A stretch of DNA of 20,281 nt, from the IMG/VR virus record IMGVR_UViG_3300047557_002428, positions 1 through 20,281 of that record, one strand, 5' to 3'. The notes beneath the pieces were generated by a model. It searched no databases, was not told where the DNA came from, and saw only the letters and a list, made by a program, of their open reading frames with translations. Positions 1 through 6,250 of this stretch are shown piece by piece; within the stretch, counting starts at the first letter, position 1; every line of letters starts with the position of its first letter. Made by a program: the position numbers and the translations under genes. The DNA comes from a virus.

Positions 1-1722
1 GAATATAGTTTCAACCAAAGGACCCATATTAAGATAAATGGAATCAGTGTCTGAAGCAATAACATAATCAACATTCTTTGATTTGAGAAGTTTATTAATA
101 TAGTTATTCATTTTACTCTCAATCCAACGAATTGCAACCTGACCACTCAGAGTGATTGCTTCAGCATTTTCGAGTTTGTAATAACGAAAATACTGATTAC
201 CAATCGCACCATAAGCAGAGTTTAGAGAAATCTTTTTTGCCATCTGAATATTATTACAGCGAGCAATCTCTTTTACAAGTTCTTTGTTCTTAGTCTTCTC
301 ATATTCTTTCTTTGCTTCGATCATTTTCTTTTTGAAAATGACACGATCCTGATACATTTTATCCATCAATTCTGGAAGAAATCCGCGAACATCTTTACGG
401 AACATTGCGCCGTTTGCACAAACTGCATAGTCCTTATACATTTCAAATGTAATTTCTTTATTCAGAATCTTATCCACTGTTACTGTTGGATGCTTTTCAT
501 CTACAAGTGTTTCTGGACTTACATTGAATTGCATAATCAAGTGTGGATACAGACTATTCAAGTCAAAATTAACAACCCAATCATACATTCCTGGTTTTGG
601 TTCTTTTACATATGCACCAGCATACTTTTCATTCTTTTGAGTTTTACTCCTTGGAGGAATAACGATGTTTCTTTTTTTAAGATAATTGTAGATGATATTA
701 TCCCACATACGAACTTGATAAAACACGTCAGCATAATTTACTTTCGCGTCATATGCCATCGTAAGTGCAAGTTCAATCAACTTCATCTTATCTTCCAGAC
801 GGTCAACAAGTTCTACGTCAACAATGTTATATTCAATAAACTTTTGCCATCCTTGAGTATAGAAGTCTTTAAATGTATCAAACTCAGAGTGATCCAGTTT
901 CTTCTGACCCAGTTCTACTTCTGCAATATAATCTAGGCGATATGATTCCTGTGCTTTATAAGTAAACTTCTTATAAAGATCAAGATAATCGAGTTGAGTC
1001 AATCCACCAACATCAAATGTCGTGTGCTTACGTCCATTGATATAGATTTCTCCTTCAGTTACAAGTCCCCAGTTGGAGAAACGTTTCATTAGTTTCTCAC
1101 CAAGAACACGATTCAATCTCTTACAGATATAAGGAATATCGTACAACTGAATATTCCAACCAGTTACCACATCAGGAACATCAACCATCCAATAGTTAAT
1201 AAAATTGTTAAGAAGTTCGTACTCACTTGGACAGTAATGATAAGTCACATTACTTTGATTATTTTTAAATGGTTTAACTCCCCAAGTAACAATTTCTTTC
1301 GTTGTATAGTCCTGAATAGTAATTGCAAGGATTTCTTCAGAACAAGATTCTACATCAGGGAATCCTTGCTCTGATGCAACCTCAATATCCAACGTTACAA
1401 GTTTAATTTTACTAATGTCAAACTTGATTTCATCTTCTGGATATTTTTCTGAGATGTATTGATAGATATACCGATCATTTCCATAGATTTCAAATCCATC
1501 AATTTCATCATATTTTTTATAGAACTCACGACAATCCTTAACTGTTCCCGGATTAATAGGTTCTACTGCTTCTCCACTTAATGTCCTATACTTAGAATCT
1601 TTTTTAGTTTTTACATAAAGAGTTGGGAAAAACTCATCTCTTGTTTCAAATCTTTTACCATTTTCTACTCCACGAACCAAAAATTGATTTCCAATCAACT
1701 GAACATTAGTGTAAAATCTCAT
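1..1722 (-). CDS. 43: DNA polymerase gp43, family B, 5' part (C-terminal end outside window)
   Basis: Replicative family B DNA polymerase with 3'-5' proofreading. I translated the minus strand from ATG at 1722; the frame stays open to base 1, giving 574 residues, so the thumb domain and clamp-binding tail lie outside the window. Exo I motif is D112-I-E114, the same residue numbers I recall for T4 gp43. The exonuclease region continues with a PDVVTGWN...YDIPYI stretch near residue 200. Polymerase motif A is D387-LNSLYP, motif B is near residues 520-530 (KKISLNSAYGA), and motif C is D558-T-D-S561. All expected catalytic acids are present, so the enzyme looks active. Its ATG overlaps the TGA of the 89-aa Sm-like gene (ATGA), suggesting translational coupling. 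Clamp, clamp loader and RegA genes lie just upstream, the usual T4-like order. Confidence 0.97.
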   Translation of the reverse strand, partial: MRFYTNVQLIGNQFLVRGVENGKRFETRDEFFPTLYVKTKKDSKYRTLSGEAVEPINPGTVKDCREFYKKYDEIDGFEIYGNDRYIYQYISEKYPEDEIKFDISKIKLVTLDIEVASEQGFPDVESCSEEILAITIQDYTTKEIVTWGVKPFKNNQSNVTYHYCPSEYELLNNFINYWMVDVPDVVTGWNIQLYDIPYICKRLNRVLGEKLMKRFSNWGLVTEGEIYINGRKHTTFDVGGLTQLDYLDLYKKFTYKAQESYRLDYIAEVELGQKKLDHSEFDTFKDFYTQGWQKFIEYNIVDVELVDRLEDKMKLIELALTMAYDAKVNYADVFYQVRMWDNIIYNYLKKRNIVIPPRSKTQKNEKYAGAYVKEPKPGMYDWVVNFDLNSLYPHLIMQFNVSPETLVDEKHPTVTVDKILNKEITFEMYKDYAVCANGAMFRKDVRGFLPELMDKMYQDRVIFKKKMIEAKKEYEKTKNKELVKEIARCNNIQMAKKISLNSAYGAIGNQYFRYYKLENAEAITLSGQVAIRWIESKMNNYINKLLKSKNVDYVIASDTDSIYLNMGPLVETIF

Positions 1723-1988
1723 TCTTTAGTAAGGTCCTCGTATTTTTCAAGAAGTGTTGGAGTTGGATCTACTAATGTAAGAATCTTATCCGAACTCATC
1801 ATAAATGTAGTTTGTTTTGTAAACCCGGAAAGAAATGGTTCTAAAACTTTCTGTTGTTCTAAAATTGGATTATCTTTAACAAGATATGGATTTGTTAGTT
1901 TACAATCAGGTTCTCCAAGTTCCGAAGTAACTTCTTCAATCTTACTAATCAAAATAAGATTATTTAATAGTGCTAATACTTTGATCAT
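1719..1988 (-). CDS. small Sm-like (LSm-fold) protein, 89 aa, coupled to gp43
   Basis: Short protein that ends in an ATGA overlap with the DNA polymerase start. It reads as a string of short beta strands (KVLALLNNLILISKIEEV, then a TNPYLV element, then EPFL...TTFMMSSDKILTLVDP), as in Sm/LSm barrels. The same landmarks in the same order appear in the 130-aa protein at 15374-15766: SNPITV for TNPYLV, EPWL for EPFL, and a hydrophobic strand ending in VLTL for ILTL. I infer that the two are paralogues. A novel Sm-like protein of putative cyanophage origin has, as I recall, been solved structurally; this is probably that family. Sm proteins usually form rings that bind RNA, but the function here is unknown. 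A ribosome-binding stretch (GGTGAGAGG) lies about 13-20 bases before the ATG at 1988. A terminator lies just upstream, so its own promoter or read-through must drive it. Confidence 0.8.
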   Translation of the reverse strand: MIKVLALLNNLILISKIEEVTSELGEPDCKLTNPYLVKDNPILEQQKVLEPFLSGFTKQTTFMMSSDKILTLVDPTPTLLEKYEDLTKE

Positions 1989-2009
1989 TTTAATCTCATA
2001 CCTCTCACC

Positions 2010-2015
2010 ATTCTA
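2010..2015 (-). promoter_or_regulatory. possible -10 element for the Sm-like/gp43 operon
   Basis: The minus strand reads TGG TAGAAT here, an extended -10-like sequence. It sits directly after the T-tract of the terminator at 2021-2062 and about 20 bases before the ATG at 1988. No good -35 is seen. It is offered because the upstream terminator would otherwise cut the polymerase gene off from transcription. Weak evidence. Confidence 0.3.
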
Positions 2016-2020
2016 CCAAC

Positions 2021-2062
2021 AAAAAAAGGAGGAGTCAACCTGGATTTTGCCAGGTGCTCCTC
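2021..2062 (-). terminator. rho-independent terminator downstream of the 56-aa gene
   Basis: On the minus strand a GAGGAG/CTCCTC stem (2057-2062 with 2029-2034) and an inner CCTGG/CCAGG stem (2050-2054 with 2039-2043), separated by a small internal loop, enclose a 6-base loop. Seven T residues follow (2021-2027). It lies between the 56-aa gene and the Sm-like/gp43 pair and so separates hsp20-side transcription from the polymerase. Confidence 0.8.
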
Positions 2063-2082
2063 GCGCCGACGATATTCAAATC

Positions 2083-2090
2083 TATTTATT
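2083..2090 (-). promoter_or_regulatory. late-promoter-like AATAAATA overlapping a stop codon
   Basis: AATAAATA on the minus strand matches 7 of 8 positions of the T4 late consensus TATAAATA. Its TAA is the stop codon of the 56-aa gene. It points at a terminator only 20 bases away, so it would yield either a very short RNA or read-through into the Sm-like/gp43 pair. Sequence match only. Confidence 0.35.
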
Positions 2091-2256
2091 CTCCACCATT
2101 GCCACCGTCACCATCTCCATTACCACCAGCACTTGAACGACTTCTTACAGGAACTGCTTTTCCTTTTAGAATATTTTTTTGTTTTCCTTGAGAATGAACA
2201 GTATGCGGAACTGCTCCTTTATATGCAATTGTTTTGAACTCGTCGAAAGATTTCAT
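2086..2256 (-). CDS. 56-aa protein with capsid-targeting-like N-terminus and Gly-rich tail
   Basis: Start ATG at 2256 and stop TAA at 2086-2088 were read directly; the gene is too short for many ORF callers. The N-terminus MKSFDEFK resembles the MKTYQEF-type capsid-targeting sequence of T4 internal head proteins. A basic middle (QGKQKNILKGK and VRSRS) and a glycine/aspartate-rich tail (GGNGDGDGGNGG) follow. It has no cysteine and no membrane segment. No (I/L)xE site for the gp21 protease is present, which argues against a processed internal protein. There is no Shine-Dalgarno; a CTAAATA motif lies 10 bases before the ATG. Function unknown. A strong terminator follows it. Confidence 0.6.
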   Translation of the reverse strand: MKSFDEFKTIAYKGAVPHTVHSQGKQKNILKGKAVPVRSRSSAGGNGDGDGGNGGE

Positions 2257-2266
2257 TTTTTATTTT

Positions 2267-2273
2267 TATTTAG
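2267..2273 (-). promoter_or_regulatory. late-promoter-like CTAAATA upstream of the 56-aa gene
   Basis: CTAAATA on the minus strand, with its TAA being the stop codon of hsp20. Only 10 bases separate the motif from the ATG at 2256. If used, the transcript would start within a few bases of the ATG and be almost leaderless. Confidence 0.45.
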
Positions 2274-2704
2274 AGATAATCCTTTCTCTTATGGTGCTCA
2301 GGAACAATCTTTTTCAAGTTGACAGAGAGGAGTCCATCTTCAAAGGATACATCTGCGACTTCTGTATCGTCTGCCAGTGTCCATGCTCTCTTGAAAGATC
2401 GTTGAGCCAATCCCTTATGGACGTAGTTGGTGTCGGATTCCTTATCTTCTTTTTGTCCTTCGACAAATAGTTTCCCATCTTGTGTATAGACATAAACCTC
2501 CTTCTTCTTAAATCCAGCAAGTGCAAGTTCAAGTCGTGATTCTACGTTGCTTATTTGAACTAAGTTATATGGCGGATAATTGGAAGTTGTTTCGTGAATT
2601 TTAAAAATACGATCAAAGTATTCATCCATACCAATCGTATTGCGATTAATTCTTTCCAGCAAAGCAGGAAGATCCGCAGCCTGATACTTCATCAGATTAG
2701 TCAT
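2270..2704 (-). CDS. hsp20: Hsp20 / small heat shock protein (alpha-crystallin family), 144 aa
   Basis: Small heat shock chaperone of the IbpA type, a common cyanophage core gene. The alpha-crystallin domain spans roughly residues 45-134. It carries the IbpA-like hallmark GLAQRSFKRAWTL (98-110) and the closing strand FEDGLLSVNLKK, equivalent to the A-x-x-x-G-x-L motif. I chose ATG at 2704 because AAAGGAG lies at the right distance before it and the N-terminus TNLMKYQAADLP then resembles IbpA. An in-frame ATG at 2755 would add 17 residues but lies at or before the transcription start predicted from the TATAAT at 2765-2770. The gene sits alone between a terminator on its 5' side and the 56-aa gene on its 3' side, so it appears to have its own promoter. 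It probably protects phage or host proteins or assists virion assembly; the target is unknown. Confidence 0.93.
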   Translation of the reverse strand: MTNLMKYQAADLPALLERINRNTIGMDEYFDRIFKIHETTSNYPPYNLVQISNVESRLELALAGFKKKEVYVYTQDGKLFVEGQKEDKESDTNYVHKGLAQRSFKRAWTLADDTEVADVSFEDGLLSVNLKKIVPEHHKRKDYL

Positions 2705-2764
2705 TATGGTAGCTCCTTTAAAAGCGAGTTTATGTTTTGTGGACCCTTTCGGCATCCATTACTA

Positions 2765-2770
2765 ATTATA
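2765..2770 (-). promoter_or_regulatory. sigma70-type -10 (TATAAT) for hsp20
   Basis: A perfect TATAAT on the minus strand, about 60 bases before the chosen hsp20 ATG and 11 bases after the T-tract of the upstream terminator. No good -35 is seen at 17 bases, since that region is the terminator stem. Confidence 0.55.
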
Positions 2771-2780
2771 CAAGAGACGA

Positions 2781-2815
2781 AAAAAAGAGGTATCGGTAAA
2801 ACCGAACCTCTTTTT
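2781..2815. terminator. bidirectional terminator between regA and hsp20
   Basis: An AGAGGT-TCGGT / ACCGA-T-ACCTCT stem with one bulged base and a TTT loop (2787-2812). It is flanked by A6 at 2781-2786, which is the T-tract for minus-strand transcription, and T5 at 2811-2815 for the plus strand. It ends the gp45-regA transcripts and insulates hsp20. Confidence 0.85.
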
Positions 2816-2837
2816 AGGGTGTTCCGACTTTTGTAGA

Positions 2838-2855
2838 GTGCCGCACGAATGGCAC
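2838..2855 (-). other. small hairpin in the regA-hsp20 gap
   Basis: GTGCC (2838-2842) and GGCAC (2851-2855) form a 5-bp stem with an 8-base loop and no T-tract. It lies between a TAAATA motif and the terminator, in a gap with no ORF of its own. The role is unknown. Confidence 0.35.
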
Positions 2856-2860
2856 ATCAT

Positions 2861-2868
2861 TATTTATT
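2861..2868 (-). promoter_or_regulatory. late-promoter-like AATAAATA overlapping the regA stop
   Basis: AATAAATA on the minus strand; its TAA is the regA stop codon. It is followed by a small hairpin and then the terminator at 2781-2815, so it would produce a non-coding RNA of roughly 70 bases unless terminated transcripts read through into hsp20. Confidence 0.35.
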
Positions 2869-3310
2869 CGGTTTCTACTGTTTTTCCTTTCTTACCAATA
2901 TTATACTTTTGCTCCAAAATCCAATCACCCTTATCCTTATATGAAAGAACTTTAATTTGATTTAATGGAGCAATATCAGCAACCTTATCCTGATTAACAA
3001 CAGTAATAAGTCCCCAGTCAGCGAGAAGTCTAGCAATACGATTGCGACGTTGAACATCATTCACAGTAAGATTAGCGTGTTTACCATCAAGAGCAAATAA
3101 CTCCTTAAAATGAACGATGTAGTATCTACCTTGCTTATGAAGAATATGACAAGATTGATAAAGTTTTTTCTCTTTACGGGATGCAACTCCGATGCGGGTC
3201 AAAGTCTCACGAACTTTTAAGAAGTCATCTGGTTCATTAAGAATAACCTCTACCATTTGGTCTGAAGACCAATGGACTTCAGGTTCTACTGTTTGATGAG
3301 CAGTAGTCAT
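2864..3310 (-). CDS. regA: RegA translational repressor, 148 aa
   Basis: RNA-binding protein that represses translation of early phage mRNAs by binding around their start codons. The block from residue 19 closely follows T4 RegA: EPDDFLKVRETLTRIG, LYQSCHILHKQGRYYIVHFKELF, RLLADWGLI and a C-terminal KYNIG. It is about 25 residues longer than T4 RegA, with a 17-residue N-terminal extension and a KKGKTVETE tail. I keep ATG at 3310 because GGAGGAAC lies just before it and the ATG overlaps the gp62 TGA (ATGA). An internal ATG at residue 19 would match the T4 start but has no ribosome-binding site. It is the last gene of the clamp/clamp-loader run, followed by a terminator. Confidence 0.95.
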   Translation of the reverse strand: MTTAHQTVEPEVHWSSDQMVEVILNEPDDFLKVRETLTRIGVASRKEKKLYQSCHILHKQGRYYIVHFKELFALDGKHANLTVNDVQRRNRIARLLADWGLITVVNQDKVADIAPLNQIKVLSYKDKGDWILEQKYNIGKKGKTVETE

Positions 3311-3675
3311 TTTGTTCCTCCAATTTCAAGTCGTTGTTTAATAAAATTAAGTTGTTCTTTATTTAGAATCTTCAAAGCTTGAGATGCCTTTTCATTACTA
3401 TAACCATAGTATTTTTTAACGCATTCTAAATCTTTGACTTTATCCTTACGGAGCCAGGGAGAAAATCTCTTCTTTTTCCTTAGACTATTTAGATAAAATG
3501 AATATTGCATATCCTTATCTAGTTGATGGTAGATATTCATTTCATTGGCAAAAAGTATACAATCAATGTGTCCAGATAAACATTTATTAACAATAAAGGG
3601 GGGATATGAACTAATGTCTTCCGATAGATCTTCCTTTGTAAAATTAATTGAGTTTAACCAATCCTTAAGTTCCAT
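3307..3675 (-). CDS. 62: clamp loader small subunit gp62, 122 aa
   Basis: Small, non-ATPase subunit of the T4-type clamp loader, which with gp44 opens and loads the gp45 ring. Recognised from position and from SSYPPFIVNKCLSGHIDC (residues 22-39) and the following region with YHQLDKDMQYSFY. It is shorter than T4 gp62 (187 aa as I recall); the C-terminus ends in a basic helix (LNKEQLNFIKQRLE). The start overlaps the previous stop as TAATG, and its own stop overlaps regA as ATGA. One oddity is that gp44 and gp62 are not adjacent: the DruA-like gene separates them. Confidence 0.88.
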   Translation of the reverse strand: MELKDWLNSINFTKEDLSEDISSYPPFIVNKCLSGHIDCILFANEMNIYHQLDKDMQYSFYLNSLRKKKRFSPWLRKDKVKDLECVKKYYGYSNEKASQALKILNKEQLNFIKQRLEIGGTK

Positions 3676-4790
3676 TATCTAATAATTTGAATTTCTTCTT
3701 CATCTGTCCAGAGTTCGACCTTTGTTTTGAATCTATTTTCGTCTTTAAGTTTTTCATATCTCTTTGTCGCTTTTTTCTTCCACCAAGAGATTATATTTTC
3801 CAAATAAAACTTATCCCAGTTTTGACCACGAATAAGTTCCTTCTGTTCACCAAGAATTACTTCACGTACATTTGAATAACCATAATCAGAGATATAAAAT
3901 CTTTTCTTCTGAGTAAGATTAAAAGCCGTATTAATGACCGTATTAAACTCATCTAGTTTTTGTTTATCTTGAAGAGAATTCCTGATAATGGAAATCATTT
4001 TAGTCTGTCTCTTCATCTTTTTTGATGATGCTTTATTATCAGTCAGTGGGGTGTTATTGTTTAGATATGTGAATCTATCATGCAATTTGTGAAATACATC
4101 ATCGTGAAGTAATGGGAGAAACTTACTTTCGGTAAGACCTTTATATCTAATGAAGGGTTTAAGACCGTCATACTGAGATGCATCTGTAGTTGAACCATAA
4201 AGAGAAGTTGTTTCAAAAAGAGCAATGTCTTTCTCAAAGACTTCGTTGAGAGTCTCGCGGGCAAAGTGTGAACAACACATCAAAGCAAGTAATTTTCCAC
4301 CAAGATAGTTGTATCCAAAAGGTTGAGACGGGACAATCACAAATCCCATAGCTGCATGGCGATTAAAGATGGAAAGATTAGGAACTTTACCCAACCATTC
4401 ATTTCTTGGTTTTGAATTGATAGTAGGGGAACCAAATCTAATAAAACCAAGAACCTTCTTAGTATTCCTCTCAAAAATAATCCAACGCAATTCTCTTCCA
4501 GGAATATTCGACTCATTATTATGAGAAGATACTACTTGTAAAAGACTGTTGTAATAGTCTTGAGGAAGTGCTTGTTGAAAGCGATCTCCAATGAATTTAA
4601 TATCAAACTCCATATCTTCTGGATAAATATCATCATTGAAGAACTCATCATGAAGGGGGACCAATGTGTTTGTAGTTTTGATAACTTCTTTCTTTACAAA
4701 ACGCAGATAGTCTTCAATATTTCTCATCTGAGAGAAATATTTAATAAACTCATCTGCTGCCCATTGAGCATCTTGTTCAGAAACTATCAT
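3675..4790 (-). CDS. DruA-like (DUF4338-like) protein, 371 aa, inside the clamp-loader operon
   Basis: No function can be assigned with certainty. The middle third resembles DUF4338/DruA proteins: VLGFIRFGSP (113-122), RNEWLG (129-134), NRHAAMGFVIVP (143-154), GGKLLALM (164-171) and LFETTSLYG (191-199) follow the family's order of a LLGxxxFxS strand, a xNRxxxNSRFLIxP-like strand, a helix and a LxET strand. The C-terminal third is rich in lysine and tryptophan (WWKKKATKRYEK), suggesting nucleic-acid contact. DruA is known from the Druantia anti-phage system, but here the gene is single and overlaps both clamp-loader genes (ATGA with gp44, TAATG with gp62). That argues for a replication-linked role rather than defence. 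There is no clear Shine-Dalgarno, so coupling to gp44 translation is likely. The DUF4338 assignment is by eye. Confidence 0.7.
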   Translation of the reverse strand: MIVSEQDAQWAADEFIKYFSQMRNIEDYLRFVKKEVIKTTNTLVPLHDEFFNDDIYPEDMEFDIKFIGDRFQQALPQDYYNSLLQVVSSHNNESNIPGRELRWIIFERNTKKVLGFIRFGSPTINSKPRNEWLGKVPNLSIFNRHAAMGFVIVPSQPFGYNYLGGKLLALMCCSHFARETLNEVFEKDIALFETTSLYGSTTDASQYDGLKPFIRYKGLTESKFLPLLHDDVFHKLHDRFTYLNNNTPLTDNKASSKKMKRQTKMISIIRNSLQDKQKLDEFNTVINTAFNLTQKKRFYISDYGYSNVREVILGEQKELIRGQNWDKFYLENIISWWKKKATKRYEKLKDENRFKTKVELWTDEEEIQIIR

Positions 4791-5731
4791 TTAAATTCAC
4801 ACTCACACATAATTTCTGTAAGGGCTGCAAGAAGGTTCACTTCTTGATCAGCCACGAACGCACATTGGTATTGATACTTAGCAATAATAAGAACGGCAGC
4901 AGGGATAGACTGTGGTGAAAGGCAATCAAAAGTGGAGTCATAAATCCTGCGAAGTAGACTACTAGCATCGTTGTCCAAGTTAGAGACCACCCACTTTCGG
5001 ACTTCGGTAAAGTTTTTATCTTTGAGGTTTTTGATAAGTTCATTTACAGAGATGTCTGAGAAAGATGCAAGAATGCCCGAGTCGATTTTTCCTCCTGTAG
5101 AATACCTCTGACATTCGTTGAGGACCCTACGAAAATCTGGGAAGTGTTTTGTAACAAGTTCTGCAACGACTTTTTCATCGTACTCAATCTTTTCCGCATC
5201 CAGGATTGATTGAAGTCGTTGAAAGAAACTTCCTGCAAGTTGAACTCTTTGCTTTCCTTTGATGGTAAAGTCGATGACGGCACATCGGGAGTGAAGAGGT
5301 TCAATAATTTTGTTCTTGTAATTGCAGGTGAAGATGAATCGGCAGTTGCTATAAAATGCCTCAATATTCGCCCGTAGTAGGAGTTGAACGTCGTTTCCCG
5401 TGTTATCTGCTTCGTCGATAATGATGACTTTGTGTTTAGAAGATCCCGTAAGTGAGACGGTCGAAGCAAAGTTCTTCGCTTGGTTTCGTACAGTATCCAA
5501 GAAACGTCCTTCGTCGGATCCGTTGATGACATAATAATCTGCTCCCAGTTCATTACATAATGCTTTTGCGATTGTAGTTTTACCAATACCAGGAGGTCCT
5601 GCAAGAAGGAGATTTGGGATCTCACCCTTTTCTACAAACTCCTTAAATGTTTTTTTAGTTTCGTCAGGAAGAATACAATCATCAATTACTTGAGGACGGT
5701 ATTTTTCGGTCAGAAGAAATTCACTTGCCAT
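4787..5731 (-). CDS. 44: clamp loader ATPase gp44, 314 aa
   Basis: AAA+ ATPase subunit of the clamp loader (RFC/DnaX-like), which loads gp45 at primer-template junctions. Walker A is GPPGIGKT (45-52), Walker B is IIIDEAD (103-109), sensor 1 lies in FIFTCN (132-137) and the arginine finger is the SRC motif (148-150). The N-terminal LTEKYRP is the usual family opening. Length is close to T4 gp44 (319 aa). The last bases overlap the DruA-like gene as ATGA. Only three bases separate it from the stop of the upstream 171-aa gene, so it belongs to the same operon. Confidence 0.97.
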   Translation of the reverse strand: MASEFLLTEKYRPQVIDDCILPDETKKTFKEFVEKGEIPNLLLAGPPGIGKTTIAKALCNELGADYYVINGSDEGRFLDTVRNQAKNFASTVSLTGSSKHKVIIIDEADNTGNDVQLLLRANIEAFYSNCRFIFTCNYKNKIIEPLHSRCAVIDFTIKGKQRVQLAGSFFQRLQSILDAEKIEYDEKVVAELVTKHFPDFRRVLNECQRYSTGGKIDSGILASFSDISVNELIKNLKDKNFTEVRKWVVSNLDNDASSLLRRIYDSTFDCLSPQSIPAAVLIIAKYQYQCAFVADQEVNLLAALTEIMCECEFK

Positions 5732-5734
5732 AAT

Positions 5735-6250
5735 TTAATTTATCCACGAAGGTTTTCTTTCAGGCATTTTGAGGTAATTATCAGACACCCAAGGTTTGGA
5801 TGCAATGTACCTCTTGTATGCTTCAAATGTATTAATAGTGTCATCAAATTTCCATTCCTCAGGCATAGCACGAGCAAATGGAGTTACTTCTGTAATCTTA
5901 CCTTTCGGAAACAAATAATATGCATCCACAAGAGTTTTATAACAGGAGTGAGTTTTATTATACCGCAGGCAGTATTCATCAGACAAGTTCAATCCCCACT
6001 TGATTAACCAGTAGGCATTGTGGATACTCTCCAGTGCCCACTTGGTACAAGGATGATTGCGGAATGCTCCTTTATCGGTTTTGTAAGGGGTTCCATCTGC
6101 CTTAGGAAGAGTGCCGTAATTGTGTCCCCATTTTTCTGATGCGACGATAGAAAGCATTTGACAGCATTCAAGTGGCATCTTGACAATATGTTTGTCGGGA
6201 AGGCAAATGGCACTTTCAGCAGGCCAAGGAGAAGTGACAAAGATGTTCAT
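5735..6250 (-). CDS. conserved phage protein with endonuclease V (DenV)-like pattern, 171 aa
   Basis: Starts at ATG 6250, sharing one base with the gp45 stop (TGATG). The N-terminus MNIFVTSPWPAESAICLPDKHIVKM, with LECCQML after it, belongs to a phage family that I know only as conserved hypothetical. It resembles T4 pyrimidine-dimer glycosylase DenV: LPDKH matches LADQH, and a glutamate (E28) follows the histidine (H21) at the same seven-residue spacing as H16 to catalytic E23 in T4. Later NHPCTKWA and a helix with EYCLRY, and a C-terminal KRYIASKPW...KPSW, recall the rest of that fold. The T4 nucleophile is the N-terminal threonine amine; here Asn follows Met, so the Met is probably retained and that chemistry may be absent. 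A UV-repair role is a guess supported by its position between clamp and clamp loader. Confidence 0.65.
   Translation of the reverse strand: MNIFVTSPWPAESAICLPDKHIVKMPLECCQMLSIVASEKWGHNYGTLPKADGTPYKTDKGAFRNHPCTKWALESIHNAYWLIKWGLNLSDEYCLRYNKTHSCYKTLVDAYYLFPKGKITEVTPFARAMPEEWKFDDTINTFEAYKRYIASKPWVSDNYLKMPERKPSWIN

Noticed and set aside
490-2136. Plus-strand frames opposite gp43 and the 89-aa gene
   Set aside because: They lie opposite a long minus-strand gene with clear polymerase motifs; no plausible domains or ribosome sites.
2705-2755. Longer hsp20 start at 2755
   Set aside because: The predicted TATAAT puts transcription start at about this position, and AAAGGAG is placed for ATG at 2704; extension is not family-like.
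3360-3365. TAAATA motifs inside coding sequence (3360-3365, 3485-3490, 4738-4743, 8770-8775, 12527 region)
   Set aside because: They lie within conserved genes in AT-rich DNA and have no gene start at a suitable distance; treated as chance.
3675-4790. A complete Druantia defence system
   Set aside because: Only one DruA-like protein is present; no DruB-E partners or helicase DruE nearby, and all neighbours are core replication genes.
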